The translations under genes and the position numbers were made by a program. Below are positions 1 through 6,399 of a stretch of DNA of 7,085 nucleotides, one piece after another. Below the pieces are notes generated by a model. That model saw only the letters and a list, made by a program, of their open reading frames with translations, was not told where the DNA came from and did not search any database. This stretch comes from Actinomycetota bacterium. GTDB lineage: Bacteria > Actinomycetota > Thermoleophilia > Solirubrobacterales > 70-9. Within the stretch, counting starts at the first letter, position 1. Every line of letters starts with the position of its first letter. The stretch is from contig VAYK01000067.1 in NCBI GenBank assembly GCA_005884985.1, positions 1 through 7,085 of the forward strand, written 5' to 3'.

Positions 1-70
1 ATCCGAAGCGGCATGTCGTGGCTCCATCGGCGCCCCGGGCGGCAACCGCGGGCGAATGCGGCCGCCCCCA

Positions 71-108
71 CGAGTTCGGCGACGCCGAGCCGATTCCCGG
101 CGAACTCG
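71..108. repeat. Inverted repeat upstream of trpS
   Basis: CGAGTTCG at 71-78 is the exact reverse complement of CGAACTCG at 101-108, giving an 8-bp stem with a 22-base loop. A smaller hairpin (TCGGC, GAC, GCCGA at 76-88) would compete with it. There is no T-tract, so it is not a canonical intrinsic terminator. It could be the 3' stem of a gene left of the window or an operator for trpS. I recognise no leader peptide or T-box in 1-155; the reading frames open here have no recognisable protein character. Confidence 0.4.
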
Positions 109-138
109 CGCCGGCGGCGACCCCAGTCGAGTCGCCTC

Positions 139-144
139 TATAGT
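139..144 (+). promoter_or_regulatory. Candidate -10 box of the trpS promoter
   Basis: TATAGT matches the sigma-70-type TATAAT consensus at five of six positions and stands out in very GC-rich DNA. It ends 11 bases before the trpS ATG, so transcription would begin about 0-6 bases before the start codon, giving a leaderless or nearly leaderless mRNA. This fits the absence of any Shine-Dalgarno sequence before trpS. The -35 position (around 116-121) is poor, so the call rests on the -10 box and its spacing. Confidence 0.45.
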
Positions 145-155
145 CCGCCGCCGCA

Positions 156-1154
156 ATGGCGGAAAGGCGCATCTTCAGCGGCATCCAGCCGACCGGCCGC
201 AAGCACCTCGGCAACTACATCGGGGCAATCCGCCAGTACGTCGAGGGCCAGAACCGCGGCGAGGCGATCTACTGCATCGTCGACCTGCACGCGATCACGG
301 TGCCGCAAGACCCCGCCGAGCTCCGGGAGCGGCTCCACGACACGGCGGCGATCCTGATCGCCGCCGGGCTCGATCCCGAGCGCTGCATCCTCTTCCGGCA
401 GTCCGACGTCGTGGAGCACACGGAGCTCTGCTGGCTGCTCGGCACGGTGACCGCCTGGGGCGACCTCAACCGCATGCACCAGTTCAAGGAGAAGGCCGAG
501 CAGCAGCGTGAGCTGGTCTCGGCAGGGCTGTTCTTCTACCCGGTCCTCCAGGCGGCCGACGTGCTTGCCTACCGGGCGACGGAGGTTCCGGTGGGCGACG
601 ACCAGCGCCAACACATCGAGCTCATGCGAGACATCGCGGAACGCTTCAACGCCCGCTTCGGCGAGCTCCTGGTCGTCCCCGAGGGGAGGTACCCCGAGGT
701 CGGGGCGCGGATCATGAACCTCCAGGACCCGGAGACGCGGATGTCGACCACGTACGGATCCGAGCAGGGAACGGTGTACATAGTCGAAGAGGACGATGCT
801 GTGCGCGCCAAGGTGCGCAGCGCCGTCACCGACTCGGGCACCGAGGTGCGCCGCGGCCCCGACAAGGCGGGGATCACGAACCTGATCGAGATCCTCTCGG
901 TGGTTCGGGGGGTCGCTCCCGAGGAGGTGGAGCGCGAGTTCGATGGGTCGGGCTACGGAGACTTCAAGTCGGCCGTCGCCGACGCCCTGGTCCAGTACCT
1001 CGCCCCGGTTCGCGAGCGCTATGCGGGGCTGCGAGGCGACGAAGCCGCCCTCGAGGCGACTCTGGCCGCCGGGGCCGAGAAGGCGCGGGTGATCGCAGCC
1101 GAGACGCTCGCCGACGTCCGCGACGCGGTGGGCATCGGGCCAGCACGCGCCTGA
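156..1154 (+). CDS. trpS: Tryptophanyl-tRNA synthetase
   Basis: Cytoplasmic class Ic aminoacyl-tRNA synthetase that charges tRNA-Trp with tryptophan using ATP. The 332-residue product has the usual length. The N-terminus shows the family signature SGIQPTGRKHLGNYIGA, with the HIGH-like motif HLGN at residues 17-20. The Rossmann core continues through the GDLNRMHQFKEK and FFYPVLQAADVL segments and a GDDQRQHIEL segment. The second ATP-binding loop, normally KMSKS, reads RMSTT at residues 195-199, so the first Lys is Arg and the second is Thr; the surrounding LQDPET and AVTDSGTEVR segments align normally. The C-terminal helical anticodon-binding domain is complete. The ATG at 156 is chosen because the conserved N-terminus begins directly after it. 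No Shine-Dalgarno sequence precedes it. The last 136 bases overlap the antisense 3' end of the next gene. Confidence 0.97.
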   Translation: MAERRIFSGIQPTGRKHLGNYIGAIRQYVEGQNRGEAIYCIVDLHAITVPQDPAELRERLHDTAAILIAAGLDPERCILFRQSDVVEHTELCWLLGTVTAWGDLNRMHQFKEKAEQQRELVSAGLFFYPVLQAADVLAYRATEVPVGDDQRQHIELMRDIAERFNARFGELLVVPEGRYPEVGARIMNLQDPETRMSTTYGSEQGTVYIVEEDDAVRAKVRSAVTDSGTEVRRGPDKAGITNLIEILSVVRGVAPEEVEREFDGSGYGDFKSAVADALVQYLAPVRERYAGLRGDEAALEATLAAGAEKARVIAAETLADVRDAVGIGPARA

Positions 1155-2620
1155 GCGGAAAGGCGGCGCGCAACGTCTGGCAAGGGCCAGCGACCCCGGT
1201 GCAGGATTCGGTAGCCGCTTAGCTCCTTCGGGCTGATCGCCAGTGGCCCAGGCGCGCGGAAGAGGCGCAACCAGAACGACCCCTCCACGTGCCGAAGCTG
1301 GACCAGCTTGAATCCCCGACCCGGCGGGGAGGCCGCGTAGCCTCTGCTGAGCGTCTCGATCTCGGGCACTTCCATGCCGGCCGGGGCCATGTTAGGTCTG
1401 AAGCCCGTCGCATGCAGGTAATAGGCGAGGGGCGCCTGCCCGCCGCTCGTGACCAGCAGAACGCGCCTGCGGGCAGCCCCGATTGCCTGGGCCGCCCCAC
1501 GCCAGTCGGGGCGCTGCATCTGACCGCTGAGGTGGACGGCCCCGACCACCGCGACGAAGATCACAACGCCGGCCGTGGCGCAGGCAAGGCCCAACCTGCC
1601 CGCCTTGCGCGCTCCCAGGCCGACCGCTCCGAGGGCCAGCAGGGGGACAAGCGAGCCGATCAGGACCTTGCGTGGCTCAACGAAGTCGAAGCCGGCGGCA
1701 GCCACCAGGAGCGGGAGCAGAAAGGACGCTCCGGCGACCACGCCGACGCGAACTGCGGCACGGCGCTCCCTTGGCCGACCCCGCCGGGCCACGATCACGA
1801 TTGCGACGATGAACACCGCCACAGCACCCACCCCGGCGAGGACTTGCAGCGCAACGACCGCCGTGCTCCCGGTGAACGGCGGCGGCTCGATGCTGGCGAC
1901 GAAGTCCAGCAGGGCTTGACCGGCGCGGGCAATCAGAGAGCGCGATGTAAAGAAGTCTGCATGAGCGTGCCCCTCCTGGGCGACGGCGAGCGGCACCAGC
2001 GCCACCCCGGCGATCGCCGTCGCAGCGCCGGCTGCGATCGCTGGCCGCCGGGCCGAGTAGAGCAGCCAGAGCCCCTCGGGAATGATCAGGAAGACGGCGA
2101 AGTAGTACGAGCACACCGACAGGACGGAGGCAAGCGCCCATAGGGTGAGGGAACGCGAGGTCCCGTCGCGAAGCGCACGGGCGAAGAAATAGAGCGCCCA
2201 GGCGGAGGCCAGGACATACAGGGCGTACGCGCGCGCCTCCTGCGAATACCAGATCAGGCACGGGTTCACGGCCACGAAGGCAGCCGCGACCAGTCCGGCG
2301 CGGCGCGACGCAAGCTCCCGTGCCGCGAGATAGGCGGCCGGGACCGTGAGCGTGCCAAGGAGAGCGGACAGCGATCGGAGGCCGACCTCTCCGGTGCCGA
2401 AGAGCCGCGACCACAGCCACGCCAGCAGGTAGTAAAGCGGCGGCGTGCGCTCGCCGCGGAACACGGCGTGCATGGTTGCCGCCAGGCTCGGGTGGATTAC
2501 GCGCAGCGCCGTGACCGCCTCGTCGACGTCGTAGCTCTGGTGACCGAGGGCGGAGAAGCGGACGATCGCCGCGACCGTCGTGATCGCAGCGAGGATCCAC
2601 AGATGACGACCGCGGCTCAC
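1019..2620 (-). CDS. GT39/PMT-like membrane glycosyltransferase
   Basis: A 533-residue polytopic membrane protein of the GT-C fold (dolichyl-phosphate-mannose mannosyltransferase/ArnT superfamily, PMT_2-like). Such enzymes transfer a sugar from a polyprenyl-phosphate donor to a lipid or protein acceptor outside the membrane; donor and acceptor cannot be read here. After a first membrane helix (about residues 7-25) comes the acidic pair DE at 33-34, expected of GT-C enzymes in the first extracytoplasmic loop. Then follow ERTPPLYYLLAW (57-68), NPCLIWYSQEARAYAL (119-134) and a series of Ala/Val/Leu-rich helices. The start is GTG at 2618-2620; an in-frame stop lies a few codons upstream, so it cannot extend far. 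Residues of about 489-533 are antisense to trpS and are Ala/Ser/Arg-rich with no family resemblance, so they look like a read-through tail after loss of an earlier stop. It is the only minus-strand gene and separates trpS from scpA. Function is assigned at superfamily level only. Confidence 0.85.
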   Translation of the reverse strand: MSRGRHLWILAAITTVAAIVRFSALGHQSYDVDEAVTALRVIHPSLAATMHAVFRGERTPPLYYLLAWLWSRLFGTGEVGLRSLSALLGTLTVPAAYLAARELASRRAGLVAAAFVAVNPCLIWYSQEARAYALYVLASAWALYFFARALRDGTSRSLTLWALASVLSVCSYYFAVFLIIPEGLWLLYSARRPAIAAGAATAIAGVALVPLAVAQEGHAHADFFTSRSLIARAGQALLDFVASIEPPPFTGSTAVVALQVLAGVGAVAVFIVAIVIVARRGRPRERRAAVRVGVVAGASFLLPLLVAAAGFDFVEPRKVLIGSLVPLLALGAVGLGARKAGRLGLACATAGVVIFVAVVGAVHLSGQMQRPDWRGAAQAIGAARRRVLLVTSGGQAPLAYYLHATGFRPNMAPAGMEVPEIETLSRGYAASPPGRGFKLVQLRHVEGSFWLRLFRAPGPLAISPKELSGYRILHRGRWPLPDVARRLSAQARAGPMPTASRTSASVSAAITRAFSAPAARVASRAASSPRSPA

Positions 2621-2756
2621 CGGCCCATACCGACCCGACTAGGTGCTCGGCTCTCGTCCGTCCGTGCGCCGGAACACGACCTGGTTAGACCACAGTTGGA
2701 TGAGGATCGGATAAAGCTCCCGTGAGCCCTCCGGGCAGGCAACTACCCTTCGAGCG

Positions 2757-3467
2757 GTGAGAGCAGCGGAGCTCGATCTCGACCTCGACGTCTTCGCCGG
2801 GCCGTTCGACCTGCTGATGGCGGTTGTGCTGCGCGAGGAGGTGAGTCTCTCCGAGGTCTCGCTCGGCGAGATCGTCGTCGCCTACCTGGAGCATCTGGAG
2901 AGCGCCGGCGAGCTCGACCTCGACGCGGCGACCGAGTTCCTCGTCCTGATCGCCTCGCTTCTGGAACTGAAGTCGCGGCTGCTGCTGCCAGCGCCCGAAG
3001 ACGACGTGCCCGAGCTGGGCCCGGAGGAGGCGGCCGACGAGCTGCTCGCGCGAATGCTCGAGTACCGCCGCTTCCGGAAGGCGGCCGGCTTCCTGTCAGA
3101 GACCCTGGCCCGGGAGTCCGGCTTCCGCTACCGGGCCGCCCCGCTGCCGCCGGAGCTGCGCCGCGTGTCGCTCGACCTCGCCGGCGCCTCGTACGAGCCG
3201 GAGCAGCTCGCTGCCGCGATCGGCGGCCTCCTGCGCACGCCGCCGCCGCTCGACCTGCGCCACGTGTCGCGCACGCACGTGACGGTGGAGGCGCGGCTCG
3301 CGCACCTTCGCGGCGAGGACAGGCTGACCCAGGCGGTGACCCTGTTCGCGCTCCTCGAGATGCACAAGCTGGGCGAGGCCACCTGGACCCAGAAGAAGCT
3401 GTTCGGGCCGATCGAGGTGGAGGTCACAGGTGACGGGTCGCGGGTTTCGGGCGGTGGTCGAAAATGA
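2757..3467 (+). CDS. scpA: Segregation and condensation protein A
   Basis: Kleisin subunit of the bacterial SMC-ScpAB condensin, which bridges the SMC heads and helps compact and segregate the chromosome. The 236-residue product starts with the family hallmark FAGPFDLLMAVV, followed by VSLSEVSLGEIVVAYLEHL and the helical stretch ATEFLVLIASLLELKSRLLLP, which forms the SMC-neck-binding N-terminal domain. An acidic linker follows, and a C-terminal winged-helix part (RLTQAVTLFALLEMHKLGEATWTQKKLFGPIEVEV) that binds the SMC cap. The start is a GTG at 2757, just before the conserved region; only a weak Shine-Dalgarno sequence is visible. The 136-base gap upstream is divergent from the glycosyltransferase and has no promoter I would defend. 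Its stop overlaps the scpB start by 4 bases (ATGA), so the two are probably translationally coupled. Confidence 0.95.
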   Translation: MRAAELDLDLDVFAGPFDLLMAVVLREEVSLSEVSLGEIVVAYLEHLESAGELDLDAATEFLVLIASLLELKSRLLLPAPEDDVPELGPEEAADELLARMLEYRRFRKAAGFLSETLARESGFRYRAAPLPPELRRVSLDLAGASYEPEQLAAAIGGLLRTPPPLDLRHVSRTHVTVEARLAHLRGEDRLTQAVTLFALLEMHKLGEATWTQKKLFGPIEVEVTGDGSRVSGGGRK

Positions 3468-4033
3468 CCGATCTGGAGCGGACCGTCGAGGCGCTCCTGT
3501 TCCTGTCGCCCGAGCCGGTATCGATCGCGGAGCTCGCGGAGGCCTGCGAGGCCAGCGAGGCGGAGGTTGACCGCGCGCTCGACGCCCTGGAGGGAACGCT
3601 GGCCGAGGGCATGCGCGGGGTCGTCTTGCGTCGGGTGGCGGGTGGCCACACGCTCGCTGCCGATCCGATTGCCGAGGACGCAGCCCGGCACCTCTTGTCG
3701 CGGCCGCGGACGCCGCCGATCACCCAGGCCCAGGCCGAGACGCTGGCGATCGTCTCCTACCTGCAGCCGGTCTCGCGCCCGGAGATCGCCCGGATCCGCG
3801 GCGTCTCCTCCGAGTCCGCGGTGGCGACGCTGACCGAGCGCGGCCTGATCGAGGAGTCGGGGCGCTCCCGCTTCGGCGCCGTCGTCTACCGGACCACGCC
3901 GCTGTTCGAGCGGCTGTTTGGCCTCGCCGGCCTGGACCAGCTTCCCGACCCATCCAGCTTCGACCCGGCGCCCGAGGACGAGCGCGAGCTGCGCGAGCGG
4001 TTGCTGAGGGCCGGCGAGCAGCGATCCAGCTGA
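3464..4033 (+). CDS. scpB: Segregation and condensation protein B
   Basis: ScpB forms a dimer of tandem winged-helix domains that binds the middle of ScpA in the SMC-ScpAB complex. The 189-residue product has the normal length and order: an N-terminal winged helix (TDLERTVEALLFLSPEPVSIAELA), then the strongly conserved core around residues 92-125 (AQAETLAIVSYLQPVSRPEI, then IRGVSSESAVATLTERGLIEE), and the late FGAVVYRTTPLFERLFGL segment where the family reads YGTTxxFLxxFGL. The acidic C-terminal tail is variable in the family. The ATG start overlaps the scpA stop, with GGTGG at 3453-3457 as a likely ribosome binding site inside scpA. Gene order scpA-scpB-pseudouridine synthase is widespread in bacteria and supports the call. 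Confidence 0.95.
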   Translation: MTDLERTVEALLFLSPEPVSIAELAEACEASEAEVDRALDALEGTLAEGMRGVVLRRVAGGHTLAADPIAEDAARHLLSRPRTPPITQAQAETLAIVSYLQPVSRPEIARIRGVSSESAVATLTERGLIEESGRSRFGAVVYRTTPLFERLFGLAGLDQLPDPSSFDPAPEDERELRERLLRAGEQRSS

Positions 4034-4048
4034 AGCGCGCGGCCCGCC

Positions 4049-4759
4049 GTGCGACTCGCCAAGTACCTGGCCCACTGCGGGGTCGCCTCCCGGCGCCGCG
4101 CCGAGGAGCTGATCGCGTCGGGGAAGGTGAGCGTCGGCGGCCGGACGGTCACCGACCCCGCTCGCGAAGTCGATGAGTCGAGCGGCGTCGAGGCCAACCG
4201 GCGGCCCGTGACGCCCGAGCCGCGCGAGGTCTGGATTGTCAATAAGCCGGCCGGGGTGGTGTCCACGGCGCGCGAGCCGGGCCGACGCCAAGCCGTGGTC
4301 GAGCTGGTGGACTCCGAGCGCCGGCTCTACCCCGTGGGTCGCCTCGATGCCGACTCGACCGGGCTGATCGTGCTCACCAACGACGGCGAGCTCGCCAACG
4401 TGCTGACGCATCCCCGGTACGGGGTGAAGCGCGGCTACCGGGTGAGGTTGCGCCGACCGGCCAGCGAGTCCCAGCTTCGTCGACTGCGGAGGGGCGTGGA
4501 GCTCGAGGACGGGCGCACGGCTCCGGCCGGTGTGCGCCGAGTGTCGCCGCGCGTGCTCGAGGTGACGATCAGTGAGGGTCGCAACCGGCAGGTGAGGCGA
4601 ATGATCGAGGCGGTCGGCAACGAGGTCGTCAAGTTGGCCCGGATCCGGTACGGCTCCATCGACCTGGGGGAGCTGCCCGAGGGAAAGGCCCGACGGCTCC
4701 GCCGCCCCGAGGTCCAGCGGCTCTGGAAAGATGCTCGCGCTGTGGAGAAGTCGAGGTGA
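4049..4759 (+). CDS. rluB: RluB-type 23S rRNA pseudouridine synthase
   Basis: RsuA/RluB/RluE/RluF-family pseudouridine synthase that isomerises a specific uridine in rRNA. Residues 1-46 are an S4 RNA-binding domain (MRLAKYLAHCGVASRRRAEE with the following SGKVSVGG). The catalytic domain shows the NKPAGVVST segment from residue 65 and the signature YPVGRLDADSTGLIVLTNDGE, in which Asp100 of GRLD is the expected catalytic aspartate. The SEGRNRQVRRMIEAVG segment is the C-terminal family signature. The 236-residue length fits RluB. The start is GTG at 4049, 15 bases after scpB, with no good Shine-Dalgarno sequence, so coupling to scpB is likely. The target base cannot be read from sequence; RluB (position 2605 in E. 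coli 23S numbering) is assigned from the scpAB neighbourhood typical of this subgroup. Confidence 0.92.
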   Translation: MRLAKYLAHCGVASRRRAEELIASGKVSVGGRTVTDPAREVDESSGVEANRRPVTPEPREVWIVNKPAGVVSTAREPGRRQAVVELVDSERRLYPVGRLDADSTGLIVLTNDGELANVLTHPRYGVKRGYRVRLRRPASESQLRRLRRGVELEDGRTAPAGVRRVSPRVLEVTISEGRNRQVRRMIEAVGNEVVKLARIRYGSIDLGELPEGKARRLRRPEVQRLWKDARAVEKSR

Positions 4760-5133
4760 GTGACGGCGAGCGCCTGTGGGCTGTTAGGGGCGCCGTCCAG
4801 GCCGAAAAAAACGACGTCGAGGCGATCCTCACCGCCACCGAGGCATTGATGCGCGAGCTGATGTCGCGGAACGGGCTCGAGCCGCAGCGGCTGGTCAGCT
4901 GCCTGTTCACGACGACCGACGATCTGAACGCCGAGTTTCCTGCGGTCGCCGCTCGCCGTCTCGGCCTCGAGACCGTGCCGCTGCTGTGCGCGCGCGAGCT
5001 CGATGTCCCGGGGGCCATGCGCAGCGTGATCCGCGTGCTTGTCCACTACTACGCGCCCGCCGACCATGCTCCGGCGCACGCCTATCTCGGTGCGGCACAG
5101 TCGCTGCGCTCGGATCTCCACGCCGCACAGTAG
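4756..5133 (+). CDS. aroH: Chorismate mutase, AroH class
   Basis: Monofunctional chorismate mutase of the trimeric AroH class (Bacillus subtilis type) that converts chorismate to prephenate, the branch point toward phenylalanine and tyrosine. The 125-residue product is full length. The B. subtilis active-site residues have counterparts: Arg7 as Arg11 (AVRGAV), Arg63 as Arg67 (AVAARRLG), Cys75 and Glu78 as Cys78 and Glu81 (LLCARELDVPGAM), Arg90 as Arg93 (SVIRVL) and Tyr108 as Tyr110 (AHAYL). FTTTDDLNAEFPA is also typical. The start is a GTG whose bases overlap the TGA of rluB, with GGAG at 4744-4747 eight bases upstream, so it is translated in the same operon. It sits just before a HisC-family gene and close to DAHP synthase, consistent with aromatic amino acid biosynthesis. 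Confidence 0.95.
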   Translation: MSDGERLWAVRGAVQAEKNDVEAILTATEALMRELMSRNGLEPQRLVSCLFTTTDDLNAEFPAVAARRLGLETVPLLCARELDVPGAMRSVIRVLVHYYAPADHAPAHAYLGAAQSLRSDLHAAQ

Positions 5134-5140
5134 GAATCAA

Positions 5141-5174
5141 CGGCGACAGCTCGCCTGCGGCTGCGCTGTCGCCG
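5141..5174 (+). promoter_or_regulatory. 10-bp perfect stem-loop after aroH
   Basis: CGGCGACAGC at 5141-5150 is the exact reverse complement of GCTGTCGCCG at 5165-5174, with a 14-base loop, starting 8 bases after the aroH stop. No T-tract follows. It may end or attenuate the scpA-aroH transcript (stem-only terminators are reported in high-GC bacteria), stabilise its 3' end, or be part of the hisC leader. The stem is read directly; the role is inferred. Confidence 0.5.
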
Positions 5175-5191
5175 GGTTCGGGCGCAAACTT

Positions 5192-5240
5192 GCTGGGGTC
5201 TCGGAGTCGTATCCACCGGGACTTCGTCCCTGGCCCCAGC
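5192..5240 (+). promoter_or_regulatory. Structured leader candidate upstream of hisC
   Basis: GCTGGGG (5192-5198) pairs with CCCCAGC (5234-5240). Inside, CCA (5213-5215) pairs with TGG (5231-5233), and GGGAC (5218-5222) pairs with GTCCC (5226-5230) around a TTC loop. These stack into one long arm with a 14-base bulge on the 5' side and a 2-base bulge. It ends 20 bases before the chosen hisC start. No T-box consensus, run of His codons or known riboswitch core was recognised. Confidence 0.4.
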
Positions 5241-5260
5241 CGATCACAATGGGCGGCCGG

Positions 5261-6352
5261 ATGACGGTCACCTTCGCCCAGAAGCTCGCCCGCTTGCCGC
5301 AGTATGAGGCGGGTATGCACGAGGACGCCGCGCGCGAGGCGCTCGGCTCCGAGGACGTCGTCAAGCTCGCCTCCAACGAGTCGCCCTGGGGGCCGCATCC
5401 GGCGGTGATCGAGGCCGTCGCCGGGGCGGCGAAGGGCCTCAACCGCTACCCCGACCAGCACTCCCGCCGTCTGCGCCGGCGGATCGCCGAGCGCTTCGAC
5501 ACCGATCCGGCTCGGGTCGCCGTCGGCAACGGCTCCTGCGAGATCCTGCTCGCAGCCGCCGAGGCCCTGTGCGAGCCCGGCGACGAGATCCTGTTCGCCT
5601 GGCCGGCGTTCTCCATCTACCCGCACCTGGCGGCGCTATCCGGGGCGCGCGAGATCCGCGTCCCGCTCGCCGAGGGCTACGTCCACGACCTCGACGCCAT
5701 GCTCGCCGAGGTCACCGCCGCGACCCAGCTCGTCTGTGTCTGCAACCCCAATAACCCGACCGGGACGCACCTTCCCGCCGAGCGGATCGCGGAGTTCTGC
5801 GCCCGCGTTCCCGACCACGTCACCGTGGTGCTCGATGAGGCCTACATCGAGTTCCAGACCAACGACGACCCAGATGCGACCGTCGACCTGCTGGCGGACT
5901 TCCCGAACCTGGTCGTCCTCCGGACGTTCAGCAAGGTCCACGGGCTCGCCGGCCTGCGTTGCGGCTACGCGCTGTGCTCCGCCAAGTTCCGCGGGGCGGT
6001 CGACGCCGTACGCCAGCCGTTCAGCGTCAACGAGCTGGCTCAGACGGCCGCTGCCGAGGCGATCCTGCACGCCGACGACGTCGCCGAGCGCGTCGAGCGA
6101 ACGATCGTCGAGCGTATCTTCGTCGCCGAGCGATTGCGCGAGCTCGGCCTGGAGCCGCCCGAGTCGCAGGCCAACTTCTCCTGGATCCCGCTCGACGACC
6201 TAGACGAGGCCGAGGTGATCCGCAGGCTCGGCGAGCAGGGCATCGTGGTCCGAGGCGGCGAGGGCCTCGGCGGCCCGGGCCACATTCGCGTCACCTATGG
6301 CACGCGCGCCCAGAACGTGCGCTTCCTCGACGCTCTCGCGGCGGCTACGTGA
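5261..6352 (+). CDS. hisC: Histidinol-phosphate/aromatic aminotransferase (HisC family)
   Basis: PLP-dependent fold-type I aminotransferase of the HisC family, 363 residues from the ATG at 5261. Visible motifs are KLASNESPWGPHPAV near the N-terminus, YPDQHSRRLRRRIAE, the VGNGSCEIL cofactor-phosphate region, CNPNNPTGTHL (Asn at 162), DEAYIEF (Asp192, which pairs with the PLP ring nitrogen) and TFSKVHGLAGLRCGY, in which Lys225 forms the Schiff base. HisC converts imidazole-acetol phosphate and glutamate to histidinol phosphate; many members also transaminate phenylpyruvate, hydroxyphenylpyruvate or prephenate. Placement between chorismate mutase and DAHP synthase suggests an aromatic role here, alone or with the histidine role. 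An ATG at 5249 is an alternative start adding four residues; 5261 is preferred because GGCGG at 5252-5256 precedes it while nothing precedes 5249. The frame is open further upstream but has no start codon before it reaches the aroH-overlapping part. Confidence 0.93.
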   Translation: MTVTFAQKLARLPQYEAGMHEDAAREALGSEDVVKLASNESPWGPHPAVIEAVAGAAKGLNRYPDQHSRRLRRRIAERFDTDPARVAVGNGSCEILLAAAEALCEPGDEILFAWPAFSIYPHLAALSGAREIRVPLAEGYVHDLDAMLAEVTAATQLVCVCNPNNPTGTHLPAERIAEFCARVPDHVTVVLDEAYIEFQTNDDPDATVDLLADFPNLVVLRTFSKVHGLAGLRCGYALCSAKFRGAVDAVRQPFSVNELAQTAAAEAILHADDVAERVERTIVERIFVAERLRELGLEPPESQANFSWIPLDDLDEAEVIRRLGEQGIVVRGGEGLGGPGHIRVTYGTRAQNVRFLDALAAAT

Positions 6353-6361
6353 GCTCGTAAT

Positions 6362-6390
6362 TTGCGAAAACCGCCGGGCCGTGGTACAAA
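6362..6390 (+). promoter_or_regulatory. Promoter for the aroF leader
   Basis: A -35 element TTGCGA (6362-6367, four of six to TTGACA), a 17-base spacer and a -10 element TACAAA (6385-6390, four of six to TATAAT) preceded by TGG (6382-6384), which fits an extended -10 motif. It begins 10 bases after the hisC stop. Expected initiation at about 6397-6400 places the transcript start at or within three bases of the leader-peptide ATG at 6400, so the leader mRNA would be leaderless. The match is moderate, but spacing and location agree with the leader downstream. Confidence 0.55.
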
Positions 6391-6399
6391 CCCCGGTCA

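Noticed and set aside
13..357. Plus-strand ORF at the window start running into trpS
   Set aside because: Its product is an Arg/Ser-rich shadow translation with no recognisable family and it overlaps the clear trpS frame. It contains only one early Trp codon, so it is not a trp leader peptide either.
1289..2143. Long plus-strand ORF opposite the glycosyltransferase
   Set aside because: It is the antisense of a clear membrane protein; composition is Arg/Gly/Asp-rich without motifs, as expected for a shadow frame in GC-rich DNA.
2685..2736. Promoter (TTAGAC with ATAAAG) and small hairpin GCCC-TCC-GGGC before scpA
   Set aside because: Spacing of about 20 bases and weak matches do not support a promoter, and a 4-bp hairpin with a 3-base loop is expected by chance in DNA this GC-rich.
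3128..4411. A 427-codon minus-strand ORF across scpA, scpB and rluB
   Set aside because: It spans three well-recognised plus-strand genes and shows no domain character.
5190..5215. Promoter before hisC (TTGCTG and TATCCA)
   Set aside because: The spacer is only about 14 bases, the -10 match is poor and both lie inside the paired leader arm.
5039..5260. N-terminal extension of hisC beginning inside aroH
   Set aside because: The extra residues translate the aroH frame shadow and the structured gap and have no resemblance to HisC N-termini, which begin near the MTVTFAQKLARLPQYE segment.
5134..5260. T-box or His-codon leader peptide before hisC
   Set aside because: No T-box consensus, no specifier arrangement and no run of His or aromatic codons in a short ORF could be found.
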